DNA of 39,630 nucleotides from assembly GCA_029287355.1 (NCBI GenBank), contig JARFRH010000182.1:1-39630 (forward strand). The letters run 5' to 3'. Positions 24,674-32,637 of the stretch are shown here, one piece after another. The DNA is from Maribacter sp. (GTDB taxonomy: Bacteria > Bacteroidota > Bacteroidia > Flavobacteriales > Flavobacteriaceae). The notes beneath the pieces were generated by a model. It had not been told where the DNA came from. It did not search any database and worked only from the letters and a program-made list of their open reading frames with translations. Positions within the stretch are counted from its first letter, which is position 1, and every line of letters starts with the position of its first letter. The position numbers and the translations under genes are program-made.

Positions 24674-24784
24674 GATTTGTATTTGTAGGCAAAGGTAGCG
24701 AAGGTATTTGGATGTCTGTTGAATGGGTGGCATTTAGTTCCGAAAAAGGCAACTCGATGGTATTCAAAAGGGAGGAATCGCAAT

Positions 24785-24837
24785 AAAAAAAGGCAACCAT
24801 AACCTGTTGTCATTTTTGACACGAGGCAACGGTTGCC
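24785..24837 (-). terminator. Strong terminator for the minus-strand lipoprotein gene
   Basis: On the minus strand GGCAACC (24837-24831) pairs with GGTTGCC (24798-24792), with nested GTTG/CAAC and TGTCA/TGACA pairs in the loop, and runs into seven T (24791-24785). It lies about 60 nt after the stop of the frameshifted gene at 24898. Confidence 0.8.
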
Positions 24838-24897
24838 GGCTAATTCACCTTATAATCGATTAAGAATCAAATGGTAATTTTATCAAAGATTTGGCTA

Positions 24898-25478
24898 TTA
24901 ATCGTCGTCGCAATCGTCATCATCATGATGATCAGGCCCATGACCACGATGGCGTTTTTTTACATAATAGCTAATGGTACCCACTGCATTGTGTCTTGCT
25001 GCCTCCTCATCGTATCTTCCATTGGGCATCTCAAAACTTCCTGCTGCTCTCTTTAATTTCCCTGTGCCGCCCGAAACTTCAAATGTACCTGTGTAGGTGC
25101 CTTCAGTTGCCGAAGATGGCACAATCGGAATAATACTGCTGGTAAAAAGTTTATCCCCGTTACGGCTAATGACCACGTATCACTCTTTTGTGTTAAAGTC
25201 CCATCTACTGCGGGGTTATCTTCAAAAAAGGTTATTGTGCTACTCCCGGTATATTGGCCAATGGCCGGTAACCAAAAACCAGAGAAATCATTTCCTATAG
25301 CGACATTTGCATTTAACGAACGCCGGGTTACCAATTTCTTTTTACCTTTTCGATGTTTTTTACCTTCAAGACATAAGGCCTCTAAATTCTCCGAAGCTGG
25401 GTCGGTCATCGCTTCTTTACTACATGAAAAGGAAATCAATAGCATGGTCAACATAGCCAGTTTAAAAATAGTCTTCAT
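24898..25478 (-). pseudogene. Lipoprotein gene with a single-base frameshift; His/Asp-rich tail
   Basis: Frame 1 begins at ATG 25478 with a lipoprotein signal (MLLISFSCSKEA, Cys19) and is sensible through KSDT (codon 101, about 25176). Beyond that, sensible protein continues in the -1 frame from 25176 (VISRNGDKLFTSS, then GTYTGTFEVSGGTGKLKRAA) to TAA at 24898, giving about 193 residues in all. The GTYTGTF...GGTGKL...AAGSFE pattern is that of small secreted beta-sandwich/barrel proteins of the GTGRF type. The C-terminus is HRGHGPDHHDDDDCDDD. Both halves and the downstream terminator look preserved, so the lesion is recent or a sequencing error. There is no slippery heptamer to suggest programmed frameshifting. 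Confidence 0.7.
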
Positions 25479-25947
25479 GCCACTTTGTTTTTTTGTTTTT
25501 ATAATTATTTAGGATTTAATTAGGTTGTACATTAATTCAAGTTCACTTAAAATAACAAAGGCTCCAGATGTTATTCCGATGCAGAATTAACCTTAGTGAG
25601 GTATTGAATTTTTATTAGGGGAATTTTACGACTTGTTGAGGGAATTCGATTTCAGGAAATTTCCGAATTACATTTAAGATAATTAAGCCAAAGGAAAAAA
25701 TCACTGGCTTTGGACGTATAGGTGCTTTTTTTCTCCGAAAGCACCCATTTGGTTATCAAGGGTTTAAATTTTAATCTAATAGCGAAATGGTCATTCCGGT
25801 ATTTCAGATAAGGTAGATTGTGAATACGGCTCCCATTTTGTATCGCTAAACTCCATATTTTATGTTCACTGAAAAAATTTGGTTTACATTCTTTATTCTC
25901 GACTACTGAAGTAAAGTAATGTAAAATTTCAATAGACCATAACCTTT
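25479..25947. other. 469-nt region without a recognised gene
   Basis: AT-rich. It holds two hairpins: AAGCCA/TGGCTT (about 25685-25711) and GGTGCTTT/AAAGCACC (25721-25745), neither with a good T-run. A minus-strand frame is open from just after the nitrilase stop to TGA at 25654-25652 (about 90 codons) but has no ATG and overlaps a plus-strand open frame of 40-odd codons, so I take both as chance or remnant. The 25479-25560 end should carry the promoter of the lipoprotein gene. Confidence 0.5.
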
Positions 25948-26901
25948 TTATACATCCTCAAACTCAACCGTAGATTGGCGTTCTCGATTTACGATCAATT
26001 TCGTTACATCAGGTCTTGAATAATGTCCAACAGGATCAAAGTTCTGCCGTTCTTCATAAACGCGGTTGAAATCCAGTTCTTGATAAATTAATCCTTCTTT
26101 GTGAAGTACCGGCGCTATTATCCACTTTCCATCAGGGCCAGCGATACATGAACCCCCATTGGCTAAAACATCGGGAGCTTTAACGAGAATAGCCGCTAAA
26201 TGAGGTGTTTCTTCCGGGAAGTCGTTTTTGCTCATCAATGAAGAGACCGAAATCACATAGCTTCTTGATTCACGGGCAATAAAACGGGTAATGTCTTTGG
26301 TATTATGGTCGCTACCCGGCCAAACTGCTACATGAAGATTTTCTCCTTGGCCGTAGAGCGCGGTTCGTGGTAAAGGCATCCAATTCTCCCAGCAGTTTAG
26401 TCCACCTACAGTGAATTGTTTTAAGGCGTGTACTTGCAAACCATTTCCATCACCTGGCGCCCAGGTAAGACGTTCATCATACGTAGGCTGCAACTTACGA
26501 TGAACGGATTTTATCTCTCCCTCCTGATTGATATATACCAAAGAAGCATAGATACTATGCCCGCCACGGTTTTTGGCACGCTCCATAATTCCCAAATAAA
26601 TAGCGATATTATTTTCTTTCGACAGTTTGCATATGGAATCTAACTCCCCAGCTTCAATTTGAACTGAATTTCTCGTATAGTGCGCATGGATTTCTTTATT
26701 AACTTTCTTATCCCATGCGGCACCGTCGGTCAAGGCTAACCAAAAGGGATAACCCGGCAACAGGGCTTCTCCAAAAACCACAAGTTCTGCTTCTTCTTTA
26801 GCAGCTTCTTGAATCGTATTTTCTATTTTTTTTATCGTAGCGGATTTGTCCAACCAAACAGGGGAAATTTGGGCCAAGGCCACCTTCAAATGATGTTCCA
26901 T
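25948..26901 (-). CDS. Nitrilase (carbon-nitrogen hydrolase family)
   Basis: 317 residues with a complete Glu-Lys-Cys triad: Glu45 (VVFGEALLPGYPFW), Lys136 (HRKLQPTYDERLTWAPGDG) and Cys170 (GGLNCWENWMPLPRTALY). The CWEN...PL and RKLxPTxxER signatures are those of true nitrilases (branch 1, aliphatic/aromatic) rather than amidases or NAD synthetase domains. It would hydrolyse a nitrile to an acid plus ammonia; substrate unknown. Its ATG overlaps the last 16 nt of the UbiA gene, so it is co-transcribed with mevalonate-pathway genes, an unexpected partner. Confidence 0.9.
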   Translation of the reverse strand: MEHHLKVALAQISPVWLDKSATIKKIENTIQEAAKEEAELVVFGEALLPGYPFWLALTDGAAWDKKVNKEIHAHYTRNSVQIEAGELDSICKLSKENNIAIYLGIMERAKNRGGHSIYASLVYINQEGEIKSVHRKLQPTYDERLTWAPGDGNGLQVHALKQFTVGGLNCWENWMPLPRTALYGQGENLHVAVWPGSDHNTKDITRFIARESRSYVISVSSLMSKNDFPEETPHLAAILVKAPDVLANGGSCIAGPDGKWIIAPVLHKEGLIYQELDFNRVYEERQNFDPVGHYSRPDVTKLIVNRERQSTVEFEDV

Positions 26902-27806
26902 TGTTGAAATCGTTTTAAAATTAAATCTATATCGATTAGGAGAATACTTAATACCCCAAGTATAATGATAAACTTCAAAATGTTATGCAGTCCGACGTAA
27001 TGCAGTTTTGTATTTGCCCTCCAAAGCATCATTAAGAATAGGATCAATAACACGATACATCCCAAAAAATATAAGTACATATACCCCACATCAAAGTACA
27101 GGAATAGCAATAATGATGGTATCAGTGTAAGCAGTACCAAAACACTTATGCACATCTTAGAAAACCGGGCACCGAATAAAATAGGGATGGTCTTATAGTT
27201 TTGGGCCATATCTCCGGCAATATTCTCTAAATCCTTGATCATTTCACGAACCAAAATCAGCAAGAACAAAAATATGGCATGAACAAAAATAACCGTCTCG
27301 AAATTCTTATAGTACACGAAAACCGCAAAGAAGGGAGCTATTGCCAATGTGGCCGAAACAAAATTACCTGCGAAAGGCACCTTCTTTAGTTTGTGTGAAT
27401 AGAACCAGATACCAAAAATATAGGCCGAGAAAAAGAAAACCGCTCGAAATGAAACATAACTTGACGCGATTACGGCCAACAAGTTCAAAATAAAATAAGT
27501 TGTCAATTTGAAGCGTTGGCTGACCAAACGGTCTAACATGCTCTTCTTGGGCTTATTGATTAAATCTTTTTCCGCATCGTAAAAATTATTGATGATGTAA
27601 CCACTAGCAATGACCAAAGCTGACGATACCACTATGAAAAAAAGGTTCAGGTCAAAAATGACTTTGCGGAGCGGCAAATCGGGTGAAAGAATATAAATGG
27701 ATGCCAAATATTGTGCTAAGGCAATCATTAGAATATTGTAACCCCTCACCACAGAGAACAGACTCAACAACTTTAATAGTAAGAGTTTGTTTTTTCTACT
27801 AAACAT
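26886..27806 (-). CDS. UbiA-family prenyltransferase (geranylgeranylglycerol-phosphate synthase-like)
   Basis: 306 residues with about eight transmembrane helices. The two Asp-rich prenyl-diphosphate motifs are NNFYDAEKDLINKPKK (near residue 70) and DLENIAGDMAQNYKTIP (near residue 191). This matches flavobacterial UbiA proteins usually named geranylgeranylglycerol-phosphate geranylgeranyltransferase, although homologues also serve quinone or other lipid prenylation. The neighbours upstream are the mevalonate kinase-like and mvaD genes, which supply its isoprenoid substrate. Its stop overlaps the nitrilase start. Confidence 0.85.
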   Translation of the reverse strand: MFSRKNKLLLLKLLSLFSVVRGYNILMIALAQYLASIYILSPDLPLRKVIFDLNLFFIVVSSALVIASGYIINNFYDAEKDLINKPKKSMLDRLVSQRFKLTTYFILNLLAVIASSYVSFRAVFFFSAYIFGIWFYSHKLKKVPFAGNFVSATLAIAPFFAVFVYYKNFETVIFVHAIFLFLLILVREMIKDLENIAGDMAQNYKTIPILFGARFSKMCISVLVLLTLIPSLLLFLYFDVGYMYLYFLGCIVLLILFLMMLWRANTKLHYVGLHNILKFIIILGVLSILLIDIDLILKRFQQWNII

Positions 27807-27821
27807 GATGATTGTGTTGTA

Positions 27822-28760
27822 CTAGAAGTTGTACACCACTTCTAATTGGTAATCTTTCAATGCAGATTTTGCTTTGTCGAAATCTTGGGTGAAACCTAAG
27901 ATATAACCGCCTCCTCCAGAGCCACAGAGCTTGAGATAATAGTCATTACTTTCAATACCTTTTTCCCATAACTCATGAAATTTAGCTGGAATCATGGGCT
28001 TGAAATTATCTAGAACAACATGTGAGAGCTGCTTGAGATTACCGAATAGTGATTTCACATTTCCATTTACAAAATCCTCTACACAAGCGTCAGTATGTTT
28101 AATAAATTGGTCTTTGAGCATGTTTCGGAAACCTTCCTGTTTCATCTTTTCCATAAAAATCTGAACCATAGGTGCGGTTTCACCAGTTGTGCCGCTATCC
28201 AATAGGAAAACAGCACCTTTTCCCTCCGTATTTTGAGAGGGTATATTTGCCGATTCAATGTTGTCTTTCGAGTTAATTAGAATAGGCAGGCTTAAATAGC
28301 TGTTCAGAGGATCCAAACCGGAAGATTTTCCATGAAAGAAGGATTCCATTTTCCCGAAAACCATTTTCAATTTTAAAAGTTTTTCCCTTGTCAGGTTTTC
28401 TAGAACGGTGATCTTGTCCTTTGCATATTTGTCATAAATTGCGGCAACCAATGCCCCACTACTGCCTACACCATATCCTTGTGGAATAGAGCTATCGAAG
28501 TACATACCGGAATCCACATCACTCTTTAAGGTCTCAAAATCAAATGTCACCAAATCAGGACTATTCTTTTGAACCATTTCTAAGTAACCAACAAATTCGC
28601 GTAAGGCGCTATTTGATTTCTTCGCTTTTTTAGAAGAAGAATCTTCAGTCTTCAAAGCACCCTTGAAAAAATTATATGGAATCGAAAGTCCTTTGGAATC
28701 TTTGATGATTCCATACTCTCCAAAGAGCAGGATTTTTGAGTAGAATAAGGGGCCTTTCAT
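27822..28760 (-). CDS. Mevalonate kinase-like GHMP kinase
   Basis: 312 residues. FYSKILLFGEYGIIKDSKGL at residues 6-25 is the GHMP N-terminal strand and substrate site, PQGYGVGSSGALVAAIYDKY near 94-113 is the ATP phosphate-binding loop, FHGKSSGLDPLNSYL supplies the catalytic Asp, and KLCGSGGGGYILGF is motif 3. It should phosphorylate mevalonate. It is 15 nt upstream of ubiA and 59 nt downstream of the mvaD frame on the same strand. No phosphomevalonate kinase is seen in the window. The motif set appears intact, unlike mvaD. Confidence 0.88.
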   Translation of the reverse strand: MKGPLFYSKILLFGEYGIIKDSKGLSIPYNFFKGALKTEDSSSKKAKKSNSALREFVGYLEMVQKNSPDLVTFDFETLKSDVDSGMYFDSSIPQGYGVGSSGALVAAIYDKYAKDKITVLENLTREKLLKLKMVFGKMESFFHGKSSGLDPLNSYLSLPILINSKDNIESANIPSQNTEGKGAVFLLDSGTTGETAPMVQIFMEKMKQEGFRNMLKDQFIKHTDACVEDFVNGNVKSLFGNLKQLSHVVLDNFKPMIPAKFHELWEKGIESNDYYLKLCGSGGGGYILGFTQDFDKAKSALKDYQLEVVYNF

Positions 28761-28819
28761 ATCATATTTCGATTTGGGATAATTAGTTAACGTCTTTCAA
28801 ACGTTTATATGCTAAAAAA

Positions 28820-29902
28820 TTACAGCTTTTTTGCGCCAAAACCAATTCTATCGCAAATGTACTGTCCATTTTCACAATATGCAACTAACTCATTCTTAAT
28901 AAATTGGTAAACCATTGCCTGTTCTTTCTCTGGATACAACACATGTACATTGGCCCCAGCATCTAAAGTAAAGCAAACGTTGGTCTTTGAAGATGCCCGA
29001 AAAGCCCAGATTTTAGTAATGATTTCCAATGTTTTGGGTTTCATTAGAATGAAATAAGGCAAACTTGTCATCATCATCGCATGCAAGGTCAAGGCCTCAC
29101 TTTCCACAATTTTTATGAACTCTGAAAGATTTCCTTCATCAAAAACCGTTTTCAATTTCGTCAGATTTTCGTGCGCTTGGGCGAACCGGTTTTCTGCAAA
29201 CGGATGATTGTGCATTAAATCATGACCAACCGTGCTGCTTATTTGTTTTTGGCCTTTATCGACCAAAAGTATGGTGTCATGGTAATTCTTGAACACTTCA
29301 TGAACAGTGTACGGGTATTTGATTCCGTATAAATCAGAACTTCCATTTATGTCATGCTGGCTACCCCATTGCACTATATCACCTTCAATGCTACGACAGG
29401 CACTTCCAGACCCCAAACGTGCTAAAAACGAAGCTTTTTTATTAAAAAAATCCGTTGTCATGTCAGGAATTGCTTCCCTCTCTATTTGCATCAGACAGAG
29501 TGCCAAGGCAGACATTCCGCTTGCAGAAGAGGCAATGCCGCTACTATGCGGAAATGAGTTTGAAGTTTCGATAGAAAAATGAAACTCTTTTATGAAGGGC
29601 AGGTACTTTTCTATTCGTTGTAAAAAAGTAGTGATTTTTTGTTTGAAACCTTCTTTAGGTTTTCCTTCAAAGATAAAATCGAATGAAAATTCAGAAGTCG
29701 GTTTTTCCAACTTACGATACGACACGGAAGTCGTAGTAGCACAAGCATCTAAGGTAAAACTTATGGATGGGTTGGCGGGAATTTGATTTTCTTTCTTGCC
29801 ACAATACTTGATCAAAGCGATATTACTTGGAGAAAGCCAAGTGGTTTTTCCCTCTTCGATAATTTATGAATAGGGTTTGGGAATGAAATCATATTCGGTC
29901 AT
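28820..29902 (-). pseudogene. mvaD: Diphosphomevalonate decarboxylase with in-frame stop at codon 13
   Basis: The full frame from ATG 29902 gives 360 residues. It begins MTEYDFIPKPYS, then TAA (29866-29864), then IIEEGKTTWLSPSNIALIKY and onward to the end. A Lys (AAA) would be expected at the TAA. Translation from a TTG at 29815 would lack the first strand of the GHMP fold. The KYWGK motif, near-invariant in the family, reads KYCGKK (TGT for TGG). The rest is well kept: PHSSGIASSASGMSAL (ATP loop), RLGSGSACRSI, DKGQKQISSTVGH and FTLDAGANVH with the catalytic Asp. The enzyme makes isopentenyl diphosphate and is normally essential where no other route exists. Either a recent pseudogene, an assembly error, or a second copy elsewhere. 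Confidence 0.8.
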
Positions 29903-29970
29903 CGGGCAAAGATAAGTTTTTGTTTTGTGTCGAATACTTGGAGTAGTTTCTAAGACTCGAGGTATCTCAA

Positions 29971-30516
29971 CTACCGCGCTGTACTCATCTCTAACAACTT
30001 GACCATCGTGTTAAAATTTCTTGCGGTAGCCGAAACCTTTAATTTTCGCTCGATGAAATTGTTACTGAGCTTTGCCTTGCCGGCACCGTTTGAATAGTTC
30101 AAATAAACACAATCTTCCGCTACAACAAATAGTTCGCCTAGAAATTTTACTTTTTGAAATGCTGCTATCAATTCCGGCTGCGGCGTTTCTTTTAGGAGTG
30201 CAAAATAAATTCTTTTATGTTCGATATCTGAAGTTTCCGCAAATGGGTTTTTGTCAAAAATTGACTTTAACTCTTTGTGTGTTTTGACTAAAACCGGCAC
30301 ATCAAGACTAAAGGTTTTGGCAATACTTTTTTTTATTTTCCTTTCTAGTTCTGAAGTTATGGTGATAGATGACTTAAAGACCACATTTCCGCTCTGAATG
30401 TAAGTAGCCACATCTTTCATGCCCATTTTATTCAACATCTCCTTTAGGTCGACCATTTTTATTTTTCTATGACCGCCTACATTTATACCTCTGAGTAAAG
30501 CTATATATATTTTCAT
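29971..30516 (-). CDS. DUF1697 domain protein
   Basis: A 181-residue protein matching DUF1697 from end to end: IALLRGINVGGHRKIKM at residues 4-20, the YIQSGNVVF motif near 39-47, and the C-terminal ATARNFNTMVKLLEM. No reaction is known for the family; it is an alpha/beta protein found singly in many bacteria. It lies 3 nt beyond the YhiN-like gene stop on the same strand (downstream), so it may share its transcript. The window offers no further hint as to its job. Confidence 0.9.
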   Translation of the reverse strand: MKIYIALLRGINVGGHRKIKMVDLKEMLNKMGMKDVATYIQSGNVVFKSSITITSELERKIKKSIAKTFSLDVPVLVKTHKELKSIFDKNPFAETSDIEHKRIYFALLKETPQPELIAAFQKVKFLGELFVVAEDCVYLNYSNGAGKAKLSNNFIERKLKVSATARNFNTMVKLLEMSTAR

Positions 30517-30519
30517 AAA

Positions 30520-31794
30520 CTATGCTTTAATTATTCCTTGGGCAGCCATATAACCTCCAGTCCAAGCGTTTTGAAAATTGAACCCGCCGGTAATGGCATC
30601 GACATTAATTACCTCACCGGCGAAAAATAAATTGGGATGCAATTTGCTTTCAAAAGTTTTGAAATTGATTTCCTTTAGGTTAACCCCTCCAGCAGTCACA
30701 AATTCTTCTTTGAAGGTACTTTTACCTTCCACCTTGAGCTCGCAGTTGGTCAATTGACGTGCTAGTTTTTGCAGTTGTTCTTTAGACACATCTGCCCAGG
30801 TCATGTTCGGTTCGATTGCCGAAGCTTTTACCAGATTCGTCCATAGCCTTCGAGGCAAATCCATCGCTTTAGTTCGCAATACGGTTTTCTTTGGTTCTAT
30901 TTCCTTTATCTCCATTAATAGATCAATTACGGACTCTTCGTGATAATCGGGCACCCAATTGACACGAATAGGAAATTTATAATTCTTCGCATTCAAGACA
31001 TTGGCGCCCCAAGCGGACAATCTCAAAATAGCAGGGCCACTCAGGCCCCAATGTGTAATCAATACTGGGCCTTCCTCTGTGAGTAAGGCCTCTCCTTTTA
31101 TGCTGCTTGCCAATGGTATGGATATCTTAGGGTTCAGATTTGATTTTAAAACGGATACCCTTGCATTTGTGCTAACGCCCTGAATACCATTGATTCGACC
31201 ATCTTGAATATTAAACGTAAAGAGCGAAGGTACGGGCTCATCAATGGTGTGCCCGAGATTTTTCAACATAGCCCAAACCTTCGGGTTGCTTCCTGTTGCC
31301 ACAAGTAATTTCTTGGTTTTGTATGTTTTTTTAATCGAAGTAACTTCCCAAAAGGAATCATTCCCACCTTGAACCGGCTTGATTTTGATAACACTACTTT
31401 GCTTTAAAATGGCAACTCCTAAACGTTTGGCTTCGTTTAAAAAACAATCGATAATAGTCTGTGAAGAATTCGAAACAGGAAACATTCTTCCATCCTCTTC
31501 AATTTTCAGGGGCACATTTCGCTCCTCAAAAAACTGAACAGTATCACCGCTGCAGTAGGTATGAAATGGCCCTAGGAGTTCTTTCTCTCCCCTAGGATAG
31601 TTTCTTACAAATTCACTCGGGTCAAATTCTGCATGTGTCACATTACATCGACCACCGCCGGATACTTTTACTTTTGTCAGTACTTCTTTACCTCTTTCTA
31701 AAATAGCGACTTTCAAATCTCGATTTTTCTCAGCGATATGAATGGCGGCATAGAAACCCGCTGCTCCTCCGCCGATGATGAGAACATCGTACAT
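30520..31794 (-). CDS. HI0933/YhiN-family flavoprotein (NAD(P)/FAD-dependent oxidoreductase)
   Basis: 424 residues. The FAD-binding motif is VLIIGGGAAGFYAAIHIAEK (residues 4-23), VKVSGGGRCNVTHAE (near 43-57) is the family-specific motif, LLVATGSNPKVW and FTAGGV-like EEFVTAGGVNLKEI follow, and the end has GEVINVDAITGGFNFQNAW with the second FAD contact. The HI0933/YhiN family is common in bacteria, its substrate undefined; some members are linked to RNA modification or flavin-dependent reduction only by homology. Its ATG overlaps the stop of the glycerophosphodiesterase gene by one base, so the two are coupled. Confidence 0.9.
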   Translation of the reverse strand: MYDVLIIGGGAAGFYAAIHIAEKNRDLKVAILERGKEVLTKVKVSGGGRCNVTHAEFDPSEFVRNYPRGEKELLGPFHTYCSGDTVQFFEERNVPLKIEEDGRMFPVSNSSQTIIDCFLNEAKRLGVAILKQSSVIKIKPVQGGNDSFWEVTSIKKTYKTKKLLVATGSNPKVWAMLKNLGHTIDEPVPSLFTFNIQDGRINGIQGVSTNARVSVLKSNLNPKISIPLASSIKGEALLTEEGPVLITHWGLSGPAILRLSAWGANVLNAKNYKFPIRVNWVPDYHEESVIDLLMEIKEIEPKKTVLRTKAMDLPRRLWTNLVKASAIEPNMTWADVSKEQLQKLARQLTNCELKVEGKSTFKEEFVTAGGVNLKEINFKTFESKLHPNLFFAGEVINVDAITGGFNFQNAWTGGYMAAQGIIKA

Positions 31795-32537
31795 TAGCGG
31801 ATTCTTTCTGGAAAATTGGTGATAATACCATCAACACCTAATCGCTTCATTGCCATGATATCTTGGGGGTCGTTCACGGTCCATGGATAGATTTTAAATC
31901 CGGCTTTTTTAATAGCCGAATTATTCTCAGCTGTTAATTTCCTGTAGTTCGGATTGATAGCTTCTGCGTTCAATTCCTTTGCGATTGAAATGGCATCTAA
32001 AGGGTCATCTGAAGTAAGTATCGCTATGGGAATCGATGCATTTACCTTTCTCATTTCGCGAAGTTCATCCCACTTAAAACTCGAAATCAAGAAATTATCC
32101 AGAGTCCAACCTCGTTCCTTAATATAATAATCCGTTATAAAGTTCACACGATTCACGGTGCCGGCACCTTTGAGTTCAATATTCAATCGCACCCTATTAT
32201 CAATCAATTTAAGAACATCTTGTAAACGAGGAATCTTGTGACCACCGTCAAGAATTACCTTGCGCAACTCGTAATAAGTCCATTCTTCTATTTTTCCTCC
32301 GGCGTTCGACAAACGGTCCAAGGTTTCATCATGAAAAACCATAGTATCTCCACTTGCTACATTAAACACGTCTATCTCTATCATATCAACACCGAGGTCC
32401 AAAGCTTTTTGAATTGAAGCTAATGTATTCTCCGTTTCATGGCCCATTGCCCCTCTATGGCCGATCACCAATGGTTTTTTTTCTTCCATACAACTTGTGA
32501 GCATAATTAGTGATACTAAAATTCTGAAAATTTTCAT
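31794..32537 (-). CDS. Lipoprotein glycerophosphodiester phosphodiesterase
   Basis: 247 residues. Lipoprotein signal with the lipobox at MLTSC (Cys16), then the GDPD domain: VIGHRGAMGHETENTLAS with the catalytic His27 and the Glu-Asn pair, MIEIDVF with metal-binding Glu and Asp, and MVFHDETLDRLSN with the second catalytic His. LNIELKGAGTVNR and NPNYRKL/YPWTVNDP complete the barrel. It should hydrolyse glycerophosphodiesters from phospholipid breakdown in the periplasm or at the outer membrane. The gene heads a minus-strand set followed by the YhiN-like and DUF1697 genes. Confidence 0.92.
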   Translation of the reverse strand: MKIFRILVSLIMLTSCMEEKKPLVIGHRGAMGHETENTLASIQKALDLGVDMIEIDVFNVASGDTMVFHDETLDRLSNAGGKIEEWTYYELRKVILDGGHKIPRLQDVLKLIDNRVRLNIELKGAGTVNRVNFITDYYIKERGWTLDNFLISSFKWDELREMRKVNASIPIAILTSDDPLDAISIAKELNAEAINPNYRKLTAENNSAIKKAGFKIYPWTVNDPQDIMAMKRLGVDGIITNFPERIR

Positions 32538-32590
32538 GAGTACTATTTGATTTATTGGAAGGCTAAAGATACAATTGACTTCGGCAATTC

Positions 32591-32616
32591 AAAAAAATCC
32601 TTCCTATTAGAAAAGG
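32591..32616 (-). terminator. Probable terminator after the GH13 gene
   Basis: On the minus strand CCTTTT (32616-32611) pairs with GGAAGG (32604-32599), two of six pairs being G-T, with a 6-nt loop, followed by A and seven T (32597-32591). It lies about 20 nt past the GH13 stop, at the end of the lacI-pgmB-GH65-GH13 run. Confidence 0.6.
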
Positions 32617-32637
32617 GTTCCTTGGTTTAGCCTTTTT

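Noticed and set aside
25170-25185. Programmed -1 frameshift in the broken lipoprotein gene
   Set aside because: There is no X XXY YYZ slippery site and no clear downstream stimulator; a mutation or base-call error is simpler.
25721-25745. GGTGCTTT/AAAGCACC hairpin as terminator
   Set aside because: It has no T-run on either strand and is not just after a gene end.
25652-25938. About 90-codon open minus-strand stretch after the nitrilase stop
   Set aside because: No ATG, GTG or TTG near its start, no family resemblance, and a plus-strand open frame overlaps it. At this AT content a chance open stretch is plausible.
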